A DNA stretch of 64,000 bases from Omphiscola glabra (GCA_964017045.1 OZ024802.1:10552435-10616434); one strand, 5' to 3'. Positions 22,690 through 35,148 are shown, counted from the first letter of the stretch. Notes: generated by a model from the letters alone, not told the origin. Program-made: numbers and translations.

Positions 22690-23905
22690 TGGAATCTGGA
22701 CTTGGCATTAATGTAACGGCATACTTAATGCGACATGGACTTGGCATTAATTTAACGGCATACTTAATGTGACATGGACTTTGCATTAATGTAACGGCAT
22801 ACTTAATGTGACATGGACTTTGCATTAATGTAACGGCATACTTAATGTGCCATGGACTTGGCATTAATGTAACGGCATACTTAATGTGACATGGACTTGG
22901 CATTAATTTAACGGCATACTTAATGTGACATGGACTTGGCATTAATGTAATGGCATACTTAATGTGACATGGACTTGGCATTAATGTAACGGCATACTTA
23001 ATGTGACATGGACTGGCATTTATTTAACGGCATACTTAATGTGACATGGACTTGGCATTAATTTAACGGCATACTTAATGTGACATGGACTTGGCATTAA
23101 TGTAACGGCATACTTAATGTGACATGGACTTGGCATTAATGTAACGGCATACTTAATGTGACATGGACTTGGCATTAATGTAACGGCATACTTAATGTGA
23201 CATGGACTTGGCATTAATTTAACGGCATACTTAATGTGACATGGACTTGGCATTAATGTAACGGCATACTTAATGTGACATGGACTGGCATTTATTTAAC
23301 GGCATACTTAATGTGACATGGACTTGGCATTAATTTAACGGCATACTTAATGTGACATGGACTTGGAATTTATTTAACGGCATATTTAATGTGACATGGA
23401 CTGGCATTAATTTAACGGCATACTTAATGTGACATGGACTCGGCATTTATTTAACGGCATACTTAATGTGACATGTTTTTGGCATTAATTTAACGGCATA
23501 CTTAATGTGTCATGGACTTGGCATTTATGTAACGGCATACTTAATGTGACATGGACTTGGCAGTAATTTAACGGCATACTTAATGTGACATGGACTTGGC
23601 AGTAATTTAACGGCATACTTAATGTGACATGGACTGGCATTAATTTAACGGCATACTTAATGTGACATGGACTTGGCATTAATTTAACGGCATACTTAAT
23701 GTGACATGGACTTGGCATTAATTTAACGGCATACTTAATGTGACATGGACTTGGAATTTATTTAACGGCATATTTAATGTGACATGGACTTGGCATTAAT
23801 TTAACGGCATACTTAATGTGACATGGACTTGGCATTAATTTAACGGCATACTTAATGTGACATAGACTTGGCATTAATTTAACAGCATATTTAATGTGAC
23901 ATGGA
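22690..23905. repeat. 39-bp tandem repeat, about 31 copies
   Basis: The unit contains ATGGACTTGGCATTAATGTA and ACGGCATACTTAATGTGAC. TGTAACGG and TTTAACGG variants are mixed, and some copies lack one base (GGACTGGC for GGACTTGGC). These one-base losses break the minus-strand open frame into several pieces. Confidence 0.94.
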
Positions 23906-24420
23906 CAATGGTGGACAGAATTATAAAGAAATTCGAGATAAGCCATATAGAAAACTATATGAAATTTGGTCATGGGGATGTGTGTGTGAGTGTGTTTGTG
24001 TGTGGGGGGTGTATGAGTCTTATTGTCTCTATTCTAGCTTAACTTTGGCATTCTGTAAATAATTTGGTTTGGGGGAGAAGAGGTGAAAGGTCTTAATAGT
24101 AGAGCAACAGGTAGGTGCTGAAGGCAAGTGCTACAGGTAGGTGCCACCACAGGGTTGGTAGTACAGATGGTGGTGAAATGTTACCAGTAACAAAAGCCGT
24201 TATGAGCAACAACTCGGGCGAACGTCGTTAAAGCATCAACAAATAAGTCAGAGTTATTGCCCCTCCCCCTTTTTTTCACACCCCGACACTTGCATTCTTG
24301 GAGCACTAAATGGTGTCTAGGCGCAACGGAAGCTCCTGTTTGTCTAACCTACAGAAAGCGCGACCTTCAGAGATTCTGTTTACTGGGAATGTATGTCAAT
24401 CTAGCTTTCAAGAATCTAAT
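23906..24420. other. Intergenic, no feature recognised
   Basis: Unique sequence with a short GT-rich run near 23980. No gene is seen. Confidence 0.5.
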
Positions 24421-25278
24421 GTCAATATCACCGCTCACTCTTACAGGATGGTATCTAGAACCGTCACGTCTCATGTCAATATCACCACTCACTCTTACAG
24501 GATAGTACCTAGAACAGGCACGTCTCATGTCAATATCACCGCTCACTCTTACAGGATAGTACCTAGAACAGGCACGTCTCATGTCAATATCACCGCTCAC
24601 TCTTACAGGATAATACCTAGAACCGTCACGTCTCATGTCAATATCACCGCTCACTCTTACAGGATAATACCTAGAACAGGCACGTCTCATGTCAATATCA
24701 CCGCTCACTCTTACAGGATAGTACCTAGAACAGGCACGTCTCATGTCAATATCACCGCTCACTCTTACAGGATAATACCTAGAACCGTCACGTCTCATGT
24801 CAATATCACCGCTCACTCTTACAGGATAATACCTAGAACAGGCACGTCTCATGTCAATATCACCGCTCACTCTTACAGGATGGTATCTAGAACCGTCACG
24901 TCTCATGTCAATATCACCGCTCACTCTTACAGGATAGTACCTAGAACAGGCACGTCTCATGTCAATATCACCGCTCACTCTTACAGGATGGTATCTAGAA
25001 CCGTCACGTCTCATGTCAATATCACCACTCACTCTTACAGGATCGTACCTAGAACAGGCACGTCTCATGTCAATATCACCGCTCACTCTTACAGGATAAT
25101 ACCTAGAACCGTTACGTCTCATGTCAATATCACCGCTCACTCTTACAGGATAATACCTAGAACAGGCACGTCTCATGTCAATATCACCGCTCACTCTTAC
25201 AGGATAATACCTAGAACCGTCACGTCTCATGTCAATATCACCGCTCACGCTTACAGGATAGTACCTAGAACAGGCACG
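24421..25278. repeat. 54-bp tandem repeat, about 16 copies
   Basis: The unit contains CATGTCAATATCACCGCTCA and CTCTTACAGGATAGTACCTA. Units of an ACAGGCACGTC class and a CCGTCACGTC class alternate strictly in the right half, giving a 108-bp double unit. Since the period is 18 codons, frames of 349 (plus) and 328 (minus) codons remain open. They are not credible genes. Confidence 0.95.
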
Positions 25279-25390
25279 TGGCCTTTGGGGAAAAAAAGAG
25301 GTTGGTGGGGAGGGGGGAGCTGGCTGCCACCGTTCACTTTTGTGCAGTATCAAAGTTGAGAGTTTTAATGTTTTCTACATCACAACTTTG

Positions 25391-25580
25391 GACCCCTTAA
25401 ATATCAAGGGCTGTAGGGCCCCTTAAATATCAAGGGCTGCGGGGCCCCTTAAATAGCAATGGCTGCAGATCCCCTTAAATATCAAGGGCTGCAGAGCCCC
25501 TTAAATAGCAATGGCTGCAGCGCCCTTAAATAGCAATGACCGCAGGGCCCTTTAAATATCAAGCGCTGCAAGGCCCACTT
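25391..25580. repeat. About 27-bp tandem repeat, about 7 copies
   Basis: The unit contains CCCCTTAAATATCAAGGGCT and GCAGGG. Confidence 0.88.
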
Positions 25581-25752
25581 AAGGACTCTGATAGTACCAT
25601 CTGTATGATTCTTTATGACATTATGCCCAGTACCAATGTATGAAACAAATAAACGGTTATATATGCTGTGTTCCTCTATTAAACTGACCCGATGCAGTGT
25701 TGCCAGTTGCCAGTTGCCAGAAAGGGAAACAATTGAAACAAGGGGCGCGCTT

Positions 25753-26348
25753 CTTATATAATTGTATTCATATCTATTGAGCCCTCAGTACCACCAAGAT
25801 ATCATATATAATTGCATTCATATCTATTGAGCCCTCAGTACCACCAAGATATCATATATAATTGCATTCATATCTATTGAGCCCTCAGTACCACCAAGAT
25901 ATCATATATAATTGTATTCATATCTATTGAGCCCTCAGTACCACCAAGATATCATATATAATTGCATTCATATCTATTGAGCCCTCAGTACCACCAAGAT
26001 ATCATATATAATTGCATTCATATCTATTGAGCCCTCAGTACCACCAAGATGTCATATATAATTGTATTCATATCTATTGAGCCCTCAGTACCACCAAGAT
26101 ATCATATATAATTGTATTCATATCTATTGAGTCCTCAGTACCACCAAGATATCATATATAATTGTATTCATATCTATTGAGCCATCAGTACCACCAAGAT
26201 ATCATATATAATTGTATTCATATCTATTGAGCCCTAAGTACCACCAAGATATCATATATAATTGTATTCAAATCCTCACTGAGTACCACTAAGATATCAT
26301 ATATAATTGTATTCATATCTATTGAGCCCTCAGTACCACCAAGATATC
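25753..26348. repeat. 50-bp tandem repeat, about 12 copies
   Basis: The unit contains ATCATATATAATTGCATTCA and TATCTATTGAGCCCTCAGTA. Copies are nearly identical; one near 26275 has lost about 10 bp. Confidence 0.95.
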
Positions 26349-27261
26349 ATATTACTTGATTTGGGGAAAATGACAATGTTTGTCGACCCTGTGTGCGTAC
26401 GAAAATCTGATAAGGTGGGATGCAAATTTTGCCGACGGAAATTTTGAAGAGCACATTATTTCGTATCTTTTAACTTTTCAGTTTTGAGAGATTATTTTCT
26501 ATTAATGATTAGCATAATCCACACCTTTCCTACGCCACTGATTATAAAACAATACAGGTCCCGAGAGCAGCCGTACGATGCCTTAAGAAAATGAACTATG
26601 CATACATTCCTTGTAAAATATTGGGACACATCTTATTTACCAAAATATAATAATATGTAGTACTATAATGACGCCATTTAACGTATTAAATCTCGACTAT
26701 CTTGAGATAATCTCCACGCCAGCTGTTGCGTGTGAAAGCAATCGATGTGTACACACAGAGGCTATTGCGCCAGTCAAGGCTGTGCAACAAAAGCAATATT
26801 CACACCGGTGCGATGTGTAAGCTGCGAGCAGACGTTTCTGGACGGCAGAGTTGACACCCCAAGATACACGCACAGACGACACACCCACAGACGTGTGTGT
26901 ACCACACAAACACGAATATCAAAGAATATGCTTTCATCAAACTACCGTGGCAGCAATGTGTAAACAAACTTGGTTTTTTTTTAGGGGGGGGGGGGTTTGT
27001 GGTTCAATGGCGTGACCTAGAAAACATTGCTTGGTTCAATGGTCTCGGATTTGTGATGCATGTCGGCATATCCAATGCCTCAACTTGGTATGGCCACAAT
27101 TGACCACTTATCATGTTTCAGGGGTTCCTAAGTTGCATTCAGGAAATCGTATTATGATGCCGTGTTAAACGATTTTCATAATCTCTTGAGCCGTAGACAA
27201 ACCCCCCAAACCTTCAATCCCATAGAGTTAGTGGCTGATCAAATTGAAGTACCACTGTGTT
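26349..27261. other. Intergenic, no gene recognised
   Basis: Unique sequence with a CA/GT-rich patch at 26740-26910 and a G run near 26985. Short open frames here contain no recognisable domain. Confidence 0.45.
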
Positions 27262-27273
27262 CAGAACGGGATT

Positions 27274-28145
27274 CTTCTTTCGCCTTTTCGTCCTCGAGGA
27301 ACAGCAGCCGATCTTCATCGACGTCTGTGATTAGAACATAGGCCGCCTACAAGAGCCCTCCAGGCATCACGATCCTGAGCCAATCTCTCCAGCCTCCCCC
27401 AAGTGTGGCCAAGTTTCTTGGTATCCGCCTCCACTTCACGGCGCCAAGTGTTCCTAGGCCTGCCTCTTTTCCGTTTTCCTTGAGGGTTCCAATTCAAGGC
27501 TTGTCTAGTTATGCTGGAGGCAGGTTTCCTGAGCGTATGGCCAATCCATCTCCATCTTCTCTGGAGGATCTCTTGTTCTACCGGTTCTTGCTTTGTCCGC
27601 TGCCACAGTTTCTGGTTGCTGATTCTGTCGGGCCAATGAATCCCGAGAATCCTTCTTAAGCAGTTATTGATGAAGGACTGGATTCTCTTCATATTCCCAG
27701 CAGTGGTTCTCCATGTTTCTGCACCATACAGTAGAACCGGTTTCACCATTGTGTTGAAGGTTCTGATCTTCAGTTTGGTATTTAGGTGTTTGGAGGCCCA
27801 GACATTTTTTAGTTGTTGGAAGGCTGCCCGTGCCTTTCCTACCCTTATTTTGATGTCAGCATCTGTCCCACCTTGCTTGTCCACGATGCTGCCAAGGTAG
27901 ACAAAACTCTCTACCTCTTCGAGCGCTTCCTCTTTGAGCCTGATGGGTGCTGTATTGGTAGCGGCATTGACCTTGAGGACCTTGCTCTTCCCCTTGTGAA
28001 TATTAAGACCAATACGTGCAGAAGTGTCTGAAATATTTCTGGTCTTCTCCTGCATCTGTTGTTGGGTATGGGAGAGAAGGGCAAGATCGTCAGCAAAATC
28101 GAGGTCATCAAGCTGGTCCCACAAGGTCCATTGAATACCATTCCC
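27274..28145 (-). mobile_element. 5'-truncated copy of the RTE-like LINE, 872 bp
   Basis: The minus strand repeats, almost base for base, the last quarter of the intact element at 31451-34841, from the GGTATTCAATGG segment just before the FADD box to the 3' tail GACGAAAAGGCGAAAG. It is flanked by a perfect 12-bp duplication, CAGAACGGGATT (27262-27273 and 28146-28157), the mark of target-primed reverse transcription. The frame is still open for 269 codons (RT catalytic FADD box, thumb and C-terminal GRPRNTWRR segment) but lacks the endonuclease and most RT motifs. I see at least two base differences from the intact copy (for example the C-terminal NHRRR versus NHRHR). Confidence 0.9.
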
Positions 28146-28157
28146 CAGAACGGGATT

Positions 28158-29032
28158 AGAGAGTACAATAAAACTTAAGTCATAGTGCTTTGGCTGCCAC
28201 TGAACGCCCCCCCCCCCCCCAAAAAAAAATAATTAATAAATAAATAATTTTTTATATATATATATTATATATTACATATTATATATGTGTGATTTGTTCA
28301 AAGGGTTTGTATTTAATTAACACTTGATTTGCTAGTGAGCGTATTTGGTGTAGAGATTTCTTGTGCAGCTGTTGGTATGTGGTTTGCATTGGTCACGTTT
28401 TTGGGTATGAGCGATGATGTTGTTTTGATCAGCAGTTAGTACGTAGGATTGGGAGATGAAGGAGGGAGGTACGGAGATCTGTGATGTGAATAAAGAACTA
28501 TATCATACTCTATGATTATTTGTCACCCTTGGACTACAACCGAACCGTCGAACTGCCTGTTAGAATACATACAAACATGAGTTTGTAACACATACACACA
28601 CAAATATATATAAGACACTATCTTTTAAAAAACATTTACAATACATTCTTTACAATCTTTTGAACCCATATGAGCCAATTCTCTGCAATTGAAAACATGT
28701 CTCGGTTCAGTGATCATTACTGATTGTTCAATACTTTGTGCTAGCTGATCATGTGTCATTACGACATTAGGGTTACACACTTGCTGGGACTGGAGCAGTA
28801 GCTCTCATTTTGATGTCAAGTGGGCCCGGCTACTTTACATCACTGCTACACAGGTTCTCACATTTTTAAAGAGATACCAGCACACTCATTATAAGCCAAT
28901 GATGTGACGCTGATCCACATCCTTAATTTTTTGCGTTACTCCACCGTCAATTTGTATAGCGATCCCTAAGTAAAGAAATGTACTTAAAAGACAAGGCAGA
29001 CAATCTCTAGACGAATAGTGTCAATTAAAGCA
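28158..29032. other. Intergenic, no feature recognised
   Basis: A C14 tract followed by an A run (28207-28229) and a TA-rich segment, then unique sequence. No gene is seen. Confidence 0.45.
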
Positions 29033-29681
29033 CATCCCATCACACATATGTAACCACAACCCACATGAACACATCCCGTCACACACATGTAACCACACTC
29101 CATCAGACACATGCAACCACATTCCACATGTAAACACACCCCATCAGACACATGCAACTACATTCCACATGTAACCACACCCCATCACACACATGCAACC
29201 ACATTCCACATGTAACCACACCCCATCAGACACATGCAACCACATTCCACATGTAACCACACCCCATCAGACACATGCAACAACATTCCACATGTAACCA
29301 CACCCCATCACACACATGCAACCACATGTAACCACACCCCATGAGACACATGCAACCACATTCCACATGTAAACACACCCCATCAGACACATGCAACCAC
29401 ATTCCACATGTAACCACACCCCATCACACACATGCAACCACATTCCACATGTAACCACACCCCATCAGACACATGCAACCACATTCCACATGTAACCACA
29501 TCCCATCAGACACATGCAACCACATCCCACATGTAAACACACCCCATCACACACATGCAGCCACATTCCACATGTAACCACACCCCATCACACACATGCA
29601 ACAACATTCCACATGTAACCACACCCCATCACACACATGCAACCACATTCCACATGTAACCACACCCCATGAGACACATGT
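29033..29681. repeat. 41-bp tandem repeat, about 16 copies
   Basis: The unit contains ACATGTAACCACACCCCATC and AGACACATGCAACCACATTC. The plus strand is C/A-rich. Units with CAGACAC and CACACAC are intermixed. Confidence 0.93.
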
Positions 29682-29737
29682 ATTTAGTTGAATGATTGAT
29701 TCGTATTTATAACAAGAAGACAAAATCGACATGATCC

Positions 29738-30665
29738 ACGTAGAGGAGTGGTGAACTAGAGGAGTGGTCAACTAGAGGAGTGGTCAACTAGAGGAGTGGT
29801 AATCTAGAGGCGTGGTAAATTAGAGGAGCGGTAAACAAGCGTAGAGGTAAACTAGAGGAGTGGTCAACTAGAGGAGTGGTCAACTAGAGGAGTGGTGAAC
29901 TAGAGGAGTGGTAAACTAAAGGAGTGTTGAACTAGAGGAGTGGTGAACTAGAGAAGTGGTCAACTAAACGAGTGGTCAACTAGAGGAGTGATAAACTAAA
30001 GGAGTGGTCAACTAGAGGAGTGTTGAACTAGAGGAGTGGTCAACTAAAGGAGTGGTCAACTAGATGAATGGTAAACTAAAGGAGTGGTCAACTAGAGGAG
30101 CGGTAAACTAGCGTAGTGGTAAACTAGAGGAGTGGTAAACTAAAGGAGTGGTCAACTAGAGGAGCGGTAAACTAGCGTAGTGGTAAACTAGAGGAATGGT
30201 AAACTAAAGGAGTGGTCAACTAGAGGAGTGGTGAACTAGAGGAGTGGTCAACTAGAGGAGTGGTCAACTAGAGGAGTGGTCAACTAGATGAATGGTAAAC
30301 TAAAGGAGTGGTCAACTAGAGGAGTGGTGAACTAGAGGAGTGGTCAACTAGAGGAGCGGTAAACTAGCGTAGTGGTAAACTAGAGGAATGGTAAACTAGG
30401 AGTGGTGAACTAGAGGAGTGGTCAACTAGAGGAGTGGTAAACTAAAGGAGTGGTCAACTAGAGGAGCGGTAAACTAGCGTAGTGGTAAACTAGAGGAGTG
30501 GTAAACTAAAGGAGTGGTCAACTAGAGGAGCGGTAAACTAGCGTAGTGGTAAACTAGAGGAATGGTAAACTAAAGGAGTGGTCAACTAGAGGAGTGGTGA
30601 ACTAGAGGAGTGGTCAACTAGAGGAGTGGTCAACTAGAGGAGTGGTCAACTAGAGGAGTGGTTAA
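29738..30665. repeat. 17-bp tandem repeat, about 54 copies
   Basis: The unit is AACTAGAGGAGTGGTCA. Several variants (GGTAAACTAAAGG, GAGCGGTAAACTAGCGTAG) recur in the same order about five times between 30075 and 30560, so multi-unit blocks were duplicated. Confidence 0.94.
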
Positions 30666-31237
30666 CAAGGCAAAGTATAATCAACGTTTTCTTGAAAAGA
30701 AAAAAACATCAACAAAGACACACATTCAGCAATATAAAAATATCCATAGTCACGCACTTCTGGATCCATCCTCTGGTGAAATAGTAGCACTCGCAGCAGC
30801 CTTGAACTTTCACATCCAACCACCACCTTCAATAAGCCACCACCTTCAATAAGCCACCATTTTCAACCAATCGACCACAGCGTTCTACAAATCCACCGCC
30901 TCCACCCGTCCATCAGATGGCGACATACGGGAACAGCCCAAACCCAATTGACACTACCTCCCCGGGTACACACTCCCCCCACAAAGTTCTCAGCTATCTA
31001 AACGAACTAATATCTATTTAGACAATGTTTATCTCTTGACGTCATCACCCAGGGCGGGAAGAATGAGTGTCTCCATACACGACAGAGTTGCGTATAATAC
31101 TGAAAGCGTATAATATCTTATATATGTTTTGCTTCTGTTACGTCCTGCTTCCTCTTCAAAACCGCCCTACCCCCCAAAAAATATATTTTAAACAAATCCT
31201 TGTTTTTTTTATTTGTAGTGCCGAGTGAAAAAAATGG
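30666..31237. other. Intergenic, no feature recognised
   Basis: Unique sequence containing a short CCACCTTCAATAAG duplication near 30820-30850 and a TGACGTCA at 31037-31044. Confidence 0.5.
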
Positions 31238-31389
31238 TTGTCACACAGCGATCTTCTTGCGTGACGTCTGAACTCCGGTACATAGGTTGATTTTTTTCGT
31301 TCGGGGGAGGCAACTATTATTCGTGAAGTTATTGTTCATGTTCCCCTGTCACGCAGCGAGCTTCATGCGTAACTTCTGAACTCCGGTAA
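31238..31389. repeat. Two diverged copies of a 42-bp segment
   Basis: GTCACACAGCGATCTTCTTG (31238) and GTCACGCAGCGAGCTTCATG (31348) both lead to CTGAACTCCGGTA. The copies are about 110 bp apart. Confidence 0.7.
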
Positions 31390-31391
31390 AA

Positions 31392-31450
31392 ATATTAGTT
31401 TACATCACAGTAAGGGGAGTAAAAATATTAGTTTACAGCACAGTAAGGGG
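31392..31450. repeat. Left remnant of 33-bp minisatellite split by LINE insertion
   Basis: Nearly two units with AGTAAGGGGAGTAAAAATAT. The same unit resumes at 34842 on the far side of the LINE. Confidence 0.85.
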
Positions 31451-34400
31451 CTTGTGTGGAGTTTCTGATCTCCCATCAAGCGCCTCCCCAGGTGGCGGAT
31501 AGGGGAATGCCCACCAGATATGGTAGGTACTGGGGAAATCAAATACCCAGGGTGGAACAAAATCAGAGTCTGCTGCCTTGCAGGGAGTGGACGAAACCAC
31601 AAAGGCTAGGGTACCCTTCCCAAAATTAAGGGCAGCTCTCCGGAGAGTTGCGAGGGGCATCCCCCCAGACGGTTGTGCGCAGGGCTAACAACTCTGCTGC
31701 GTAAAAACCCTTTGTTACAAAAACGCAGACAAGAGCAACAAAAGACTTTACGGTCCTGGGAGAAGATAGATTCCCAGCCGCGGAATGCATGACGCCAAGT
31801 AGTGAAAGCCAGAATCTGGAAACTACTAGGCCGACGACCATCATCTCCACCAGGACCACCACCGCCATTGGAACGTGGAATGTACGCACCATGTATGAGA
31901 CGGGAAAGACTGCACAAGTAGCCGCTGAGATGAGGAACTATAACCTCGCCATACTAGGAATCAGCGAGGCAAGATGGATCGGGTGCGGACAGAAGAGACT
32001 AGCCTCAGGAGAGATGCTGTTATTCTCAGGGCACGAGAGTGACGATGCACCACACACTCTGGGCGTGGCCCTGATGATATCCAGGGCAGCCCAAGGAGCA
32101 CTCATTGGATGGGAGGCGCATGGGCCTAGAATACTCACAGCAACCTTTCGGACCAAAAAACACAGAATCAATTTGGATGTTATCCAGTGCTACGCACCAA
32201 CAAACGAAAGTGAGGAGGAAGACAAAGATGAATTCTATAACAGATTGCTTACCATTACCCAGGGTCGCCCTAGGCGAAACATTGTCATCCTCATAGGAGA
32301 TCTCAATGCCAAGATCGGCAGTGACAACACGGGCTATGAAGAAGCCATGGGGCGACAGGGGATAGGAGAAATGAATGATAACGGAGAAAGATTTGCCGAC
32401 CTATGTGCCACAACAAATCTAGTCATAGGCGGGAGCTTATTCCAACACAGGAGGATACACAAGGCCACATGGGTTTCACCGGACCTCCAAACGATGAACC
32501 AAATAGATCATGTGTGTATTGGGAAAAAATTCAGGCGATCTCTCCAAGATGTACGTGTCAGAAGAGGAGCTGACGTTGCCTCAGACCACCATCTTCTAGT
32601 GGCCCGGCTGAGACTAAAACTGAAAAGGCACTACACTGAGCAGACATCATATAGGTTGCGCTACAACACCCCCCTCTTGAAAGATAAGGCCAAACAGGAA
32701 GAGTTCAGGATCACTCTGTCCAACAAGTTCCAAGTCCTACAGGAACTGCTAGGAGACGAGACGATCGATGGAAAGTGGCAGGGAGTAAAGAAAGCAGTCA
32801 AATCAACATGTCAGGAAGTGTTGGGAAACAAGAAACATACACACAAAGAATGGATAACAGCAGATACATTGAAAGTGATAGAAGAGAGAAAAGGGAAGAA
32901 GGCAGAAATTAACAGCAGCCGTACACGAGCGCAGAAAGTTAGGTTCCAAAAGGAGTACTCAGAGGCAAATAAGAAAGTAAAGAAAAGCGCTAAGAGGGAC
33001 AAAAGGAACTTTGTAGACATGCTTGCCAAAGAAGCGGAAGAAGCAGCCTACCAAGGAAATATGCGGGAATTGTTCGCTACCATCAAGAAGTTGTCTGGAA
33101 AGTTCAGGAAGCCAGAGAGACCAGTGAAGGACAAAGATGGTAAGAGCATACCAAATGAGGAGCAACAGAGAGCCAGATGGAAAGAACACTTTGAGGAACT
33201 TCTAAACAGGCCAGAGCCAAGTAACCCACCAGATATTCAGCCAGCTGACAGTGACCTGGCTATTGACTGCAACGCACCCACCAAAGAAGAGATCCGTATT
33301 GCCATCAAACAACTTAAAAATGGCAAGGCTGCAGGACCGGATGGCATCCCAGCAGAGGCACTGAAGGCTGACGTGCACACCAGTGTAGATATGCTTCACC
33401 CACTGTTCTTGAAGATCTGGGAGGAGGAACAGGTACCTTCGGAGTGGAAGGAGGGATATCTCATTAAAATCCCAAAAAAGGGGGACTTAAGCTCCTGCTC
33501 CAACTATAGAGGGATCACCTTACTGTCCATCCCAGGCAAGGTTTTCAACCGCGTACTACTCAACAGAATGAAAGAAACTGTTGACCCCCTGCTGCGGGAC
33601 CAACAGGCTGGCTTCCGGACCAACAGATCCTGTACTGACCAAATTGCAACACTGCGCATCATCCTAGAGCAATCCCTGGAATGGAACTCACCCCTCTACA
33701 TCAACTTCGTTGACTACGAGAAAGCCTTTGACAGTGTGGATAGGCAAACCCTCTGGAGACTGTTGAGACATTATGGAGTCCCGCGGAAAATCACGGACTT
33801 GATCAGAAACTCTTACGAGGGGATGACCTGCCGAGTGGTCCACGGACAACAGGTGACGGATGCTTTCCAGGTGAAGACCGGTGTGAGGCAGGGATGTTTG
33901 CTTTCGCCTTTCCTGTTCCTATTGGCCATTGACTGGGTGATGAAAACTTCCACACAACAGAAGCGGAATGGTATTCAATGGACCTTGTGGGACCAGCTTG
34001 ATGACCTCGATTTTGCTGACGATCTTGCCCTTCTCTCCCATACCCAACAACAGATGCAGGAGAAGACCAGAAATATTTCAGACACTTCTGCACGTATTGG
34101 TCTTAATATTCACAAGGGGAAGAGCAAGGTCCTCAAGGTCAATGCCGCTACCAATACAGCACCCATCAGGCTCAAAGAGGAAGCGCTCGAAGAGGTAGAG
34201 AGTTTTGTCTACCTTGGCAGCATCGTGGACAAGCAAGGTGGGACAGATGCTGACATCAAAATAAGGGTAGGAAAGGCACGGGCAGCCTTCCAACAACTAA
34301 AAAATGTCTGGGCCTCCAAACACCTAAATACCAAACTGAAGATCAGAACCTTCAACACAATGGTGAAACCGGTTCTACTGTATGGTGCAGAAACATGGAG

Positions 34401-34841
34401 AACCACTGCTGGGAATATGAAGAGAATCCAGTCCTTCATCAATAACTGCTTAAGAAGAATTCTCGGGATTCATTGGCCCGACAGAATCAGCAACCAGAAA
34501 CTGTGGCAGCGGACAAAGCAAGAACCGGTAGAACAAGAGATCCTCCAGAGAAGATGGAGATGGATTGGCCATACGCTCAGGAAACCTGCCTCCAGCATAA
34601 CTAGACAAGCCTTGAATTGGAACCCTCAAGGAAAACGGAAAAGAGGCAGGCCTAGGAACACTTGGCGCCGTGAAGTGGAGGCGGATACCAAGAAACTTGG
34701 CCACACTTGGGGGAGGCTGGAGAGATTGGCTCAGGATCGTGATGCCTGGAGGGCTCTTGTAGGCGGCCTATGTTCTAATCACAGACATCGATGAAGATCG
34801 GCTGCTGTTCCTCGAGGACGAAAAGGCGAAAGAGAGAAGAG
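31451..34841 (+). mobile_element. Full-length RTE-type non-LTR retrotransposon
   Basis: The element spans about 3.39 kb: a 5' leader (31451-31788), one long open frame (31789-34794) and a very short 3' tail ending GGCGAAAGAGAGAAGAG. It sits between copies of ACAGTAAGGGG (31440-31450 and 34842-34852), an 11-bp apparent target duplication; because the target is itself a tandem repeat, this duplication is weaker evidence than usual. One ORF with an AP-type endonuclease and RT, no second ORF, and a short purine-rich non-polyA tail fit the RTE group. The frame is intact. Confidence 0.88.
31789..34794 (+). CDS. RTE-like LINE polyprotein (AP endonuclease + reverse transcriptase), intact
   Basis: The 1001-residue protein would nick target DNA and copy the element's RNA in place. 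The AP-type endonuclease occupies about residues 26-275: GTWNVRTM (28-35), a SEARWIG segment near 58, GDLNAKIG (170-177) and the catalytic SDHH (265-268). A lysine-rich linker follows. The reverse transcriptase spans about 490-800: GPDGIP (516-521), [24 protein letters not shown] (643-648), [10 protein letters not shown] and the catalytic FADD (742-745; YADD or FADD is usual). The C-terminus has [19 protein letters not shown]. The first ATG at 31789 gives about 27 residues before the endonuclease, the normal arrangement. There are no stops or frameshifts. Similar endonuclease halves are often labelled craniofacial development protein 2-like in invertebrate annotations. Assignment to RTE rather than a neighbouring clade is inferred from the single-ORF layout. 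Confidence 0.9.
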   Translation: MTPSSESQNLETTRPTTIISTRTTTAIGTWNVRTMYETGKTAQVAAEMRNYNLAILGISEARWIGCGQKRLASGEMLLFSGHESDDAPHTLGVALMISRAAQGALIGWEAHGPRILTATFRTKKHRINLDVIQCYAPTNESEEEDKDEFYNRLLTITQGRPRRNIVILIGDLNAKIGSDNTGYEEAMGRQGIGEMNDNGERFADLCATTNLVIGGSLFQHRRIHKATWVSPDLQTMNQIDHVCIGKKFRRSLQDVRVRRGADVASDHHLLVARLRLKLKRHYTEQTSYRLRYNTPLLKDKAKQEEFRITLSNKFQVLQELLGDETIDGKWQGVKKAVKSTCQEVLGNKKHTHKEWITADTLKVIEERKGKKAEINSSRTRAQKVRFQKEYSEANKKVKKSAKRDKRNFVDMLAKEAEEAAYQGNMRELFATIKKLSGKFRKPERPVKDKDGKSIPNEEQQRARWKEHFEELLNRPEPSNPPDIQPADSDLAIDCNAPTKEEIRIAIKQLKNGKAAGPDGIPAEALKADVHTSVDMLHPLFLKIWEEEQVPSEWKEGYLIKIPKKGDLSSCSNYRGITLLSIPGKVFNRVLLNRMKETVDPLLRDQQAGFRTNRSCTDQIATLRIILEQSLEWNSPLYINFVDYEKAFDSVDRQTLWRLLRHYGVPRKITDLIRNSYEGMTCRVVHGQQVTDAFQVKTGVRQGCLLSPFLFLLAIDWVMKTSTQQKRNGIQWTLWDQLDDLDFADDLALLSHTQQQMQEKTRNISDTSARIGLNIHKGKSKVLKVNAATNTAPIRLKEEALEEVESFVYLGSIVDKQGGTDADIKIRVGKARAAFQQLKNVWASKHLNTKLKIRTFNTMVKPVLLYGAETWRTTAGNMKRIQSFINNCLRRILGIHWPDRISNQKLWQRTKQEPVEQEILQRRWRWIGHTLRKPASSITRQALNWNPQGKRKRGRPRNTWRREVEADTKKLGHTWGRLERLAQDRDAWRALVGGLCSNHRHR

Positions 34842-35148
34842 ACAGTAAGGGGAGTAAAAATATTATTTTACATCACAGTAAGGGGAGTAAAAATATTATT
34901 TTACAGCAAAGTAAGGGGAGTAAAAATATTATTTTACATCACAGTAAGGGGAGTAAAAATATTATTTTACATCACAGTAAGGGGAGTAAAAATATTATTT
35001 TACATCACAGTAAGGGGAGTAAAAATATTATTTTACATCACAGTAAGGGGAGTAAAAATATTATTTTACATCACAGTAAGGGGAGTAAAAATATTAGTTT
35101 ACATCACAGTAAGGGGGGTAAAAATATTAGTTTACATCACAGTAAAAC
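34842..35148. repeat. 33-bp minisatellite, about 9 copies (right part)
   Basis: The unit contains AGTAAGGGGAGTAAAAATAT and TATTTTACATCAC. The period is eleven codons. The RTE-like LINE split this array from its left remnant at 31392-31450. Confidence 0.93.

Noticed and set aside
24310..25359. 349-codon plus and 328-codon minus frames
   Set aside because: Period of 54 bp keeps frames open; no domain, no splice context, both strands equal.
26500..26545. MITE-like end CTACGCCACTG
   Set aside because: No matching inverted partner or target duplication found nearby.
31405..31917. Minus-strand frames of 65-103 codons over the LINE leader
   Set aside because: Antisense shadows of the retrotransposon leader and endonuclease region.
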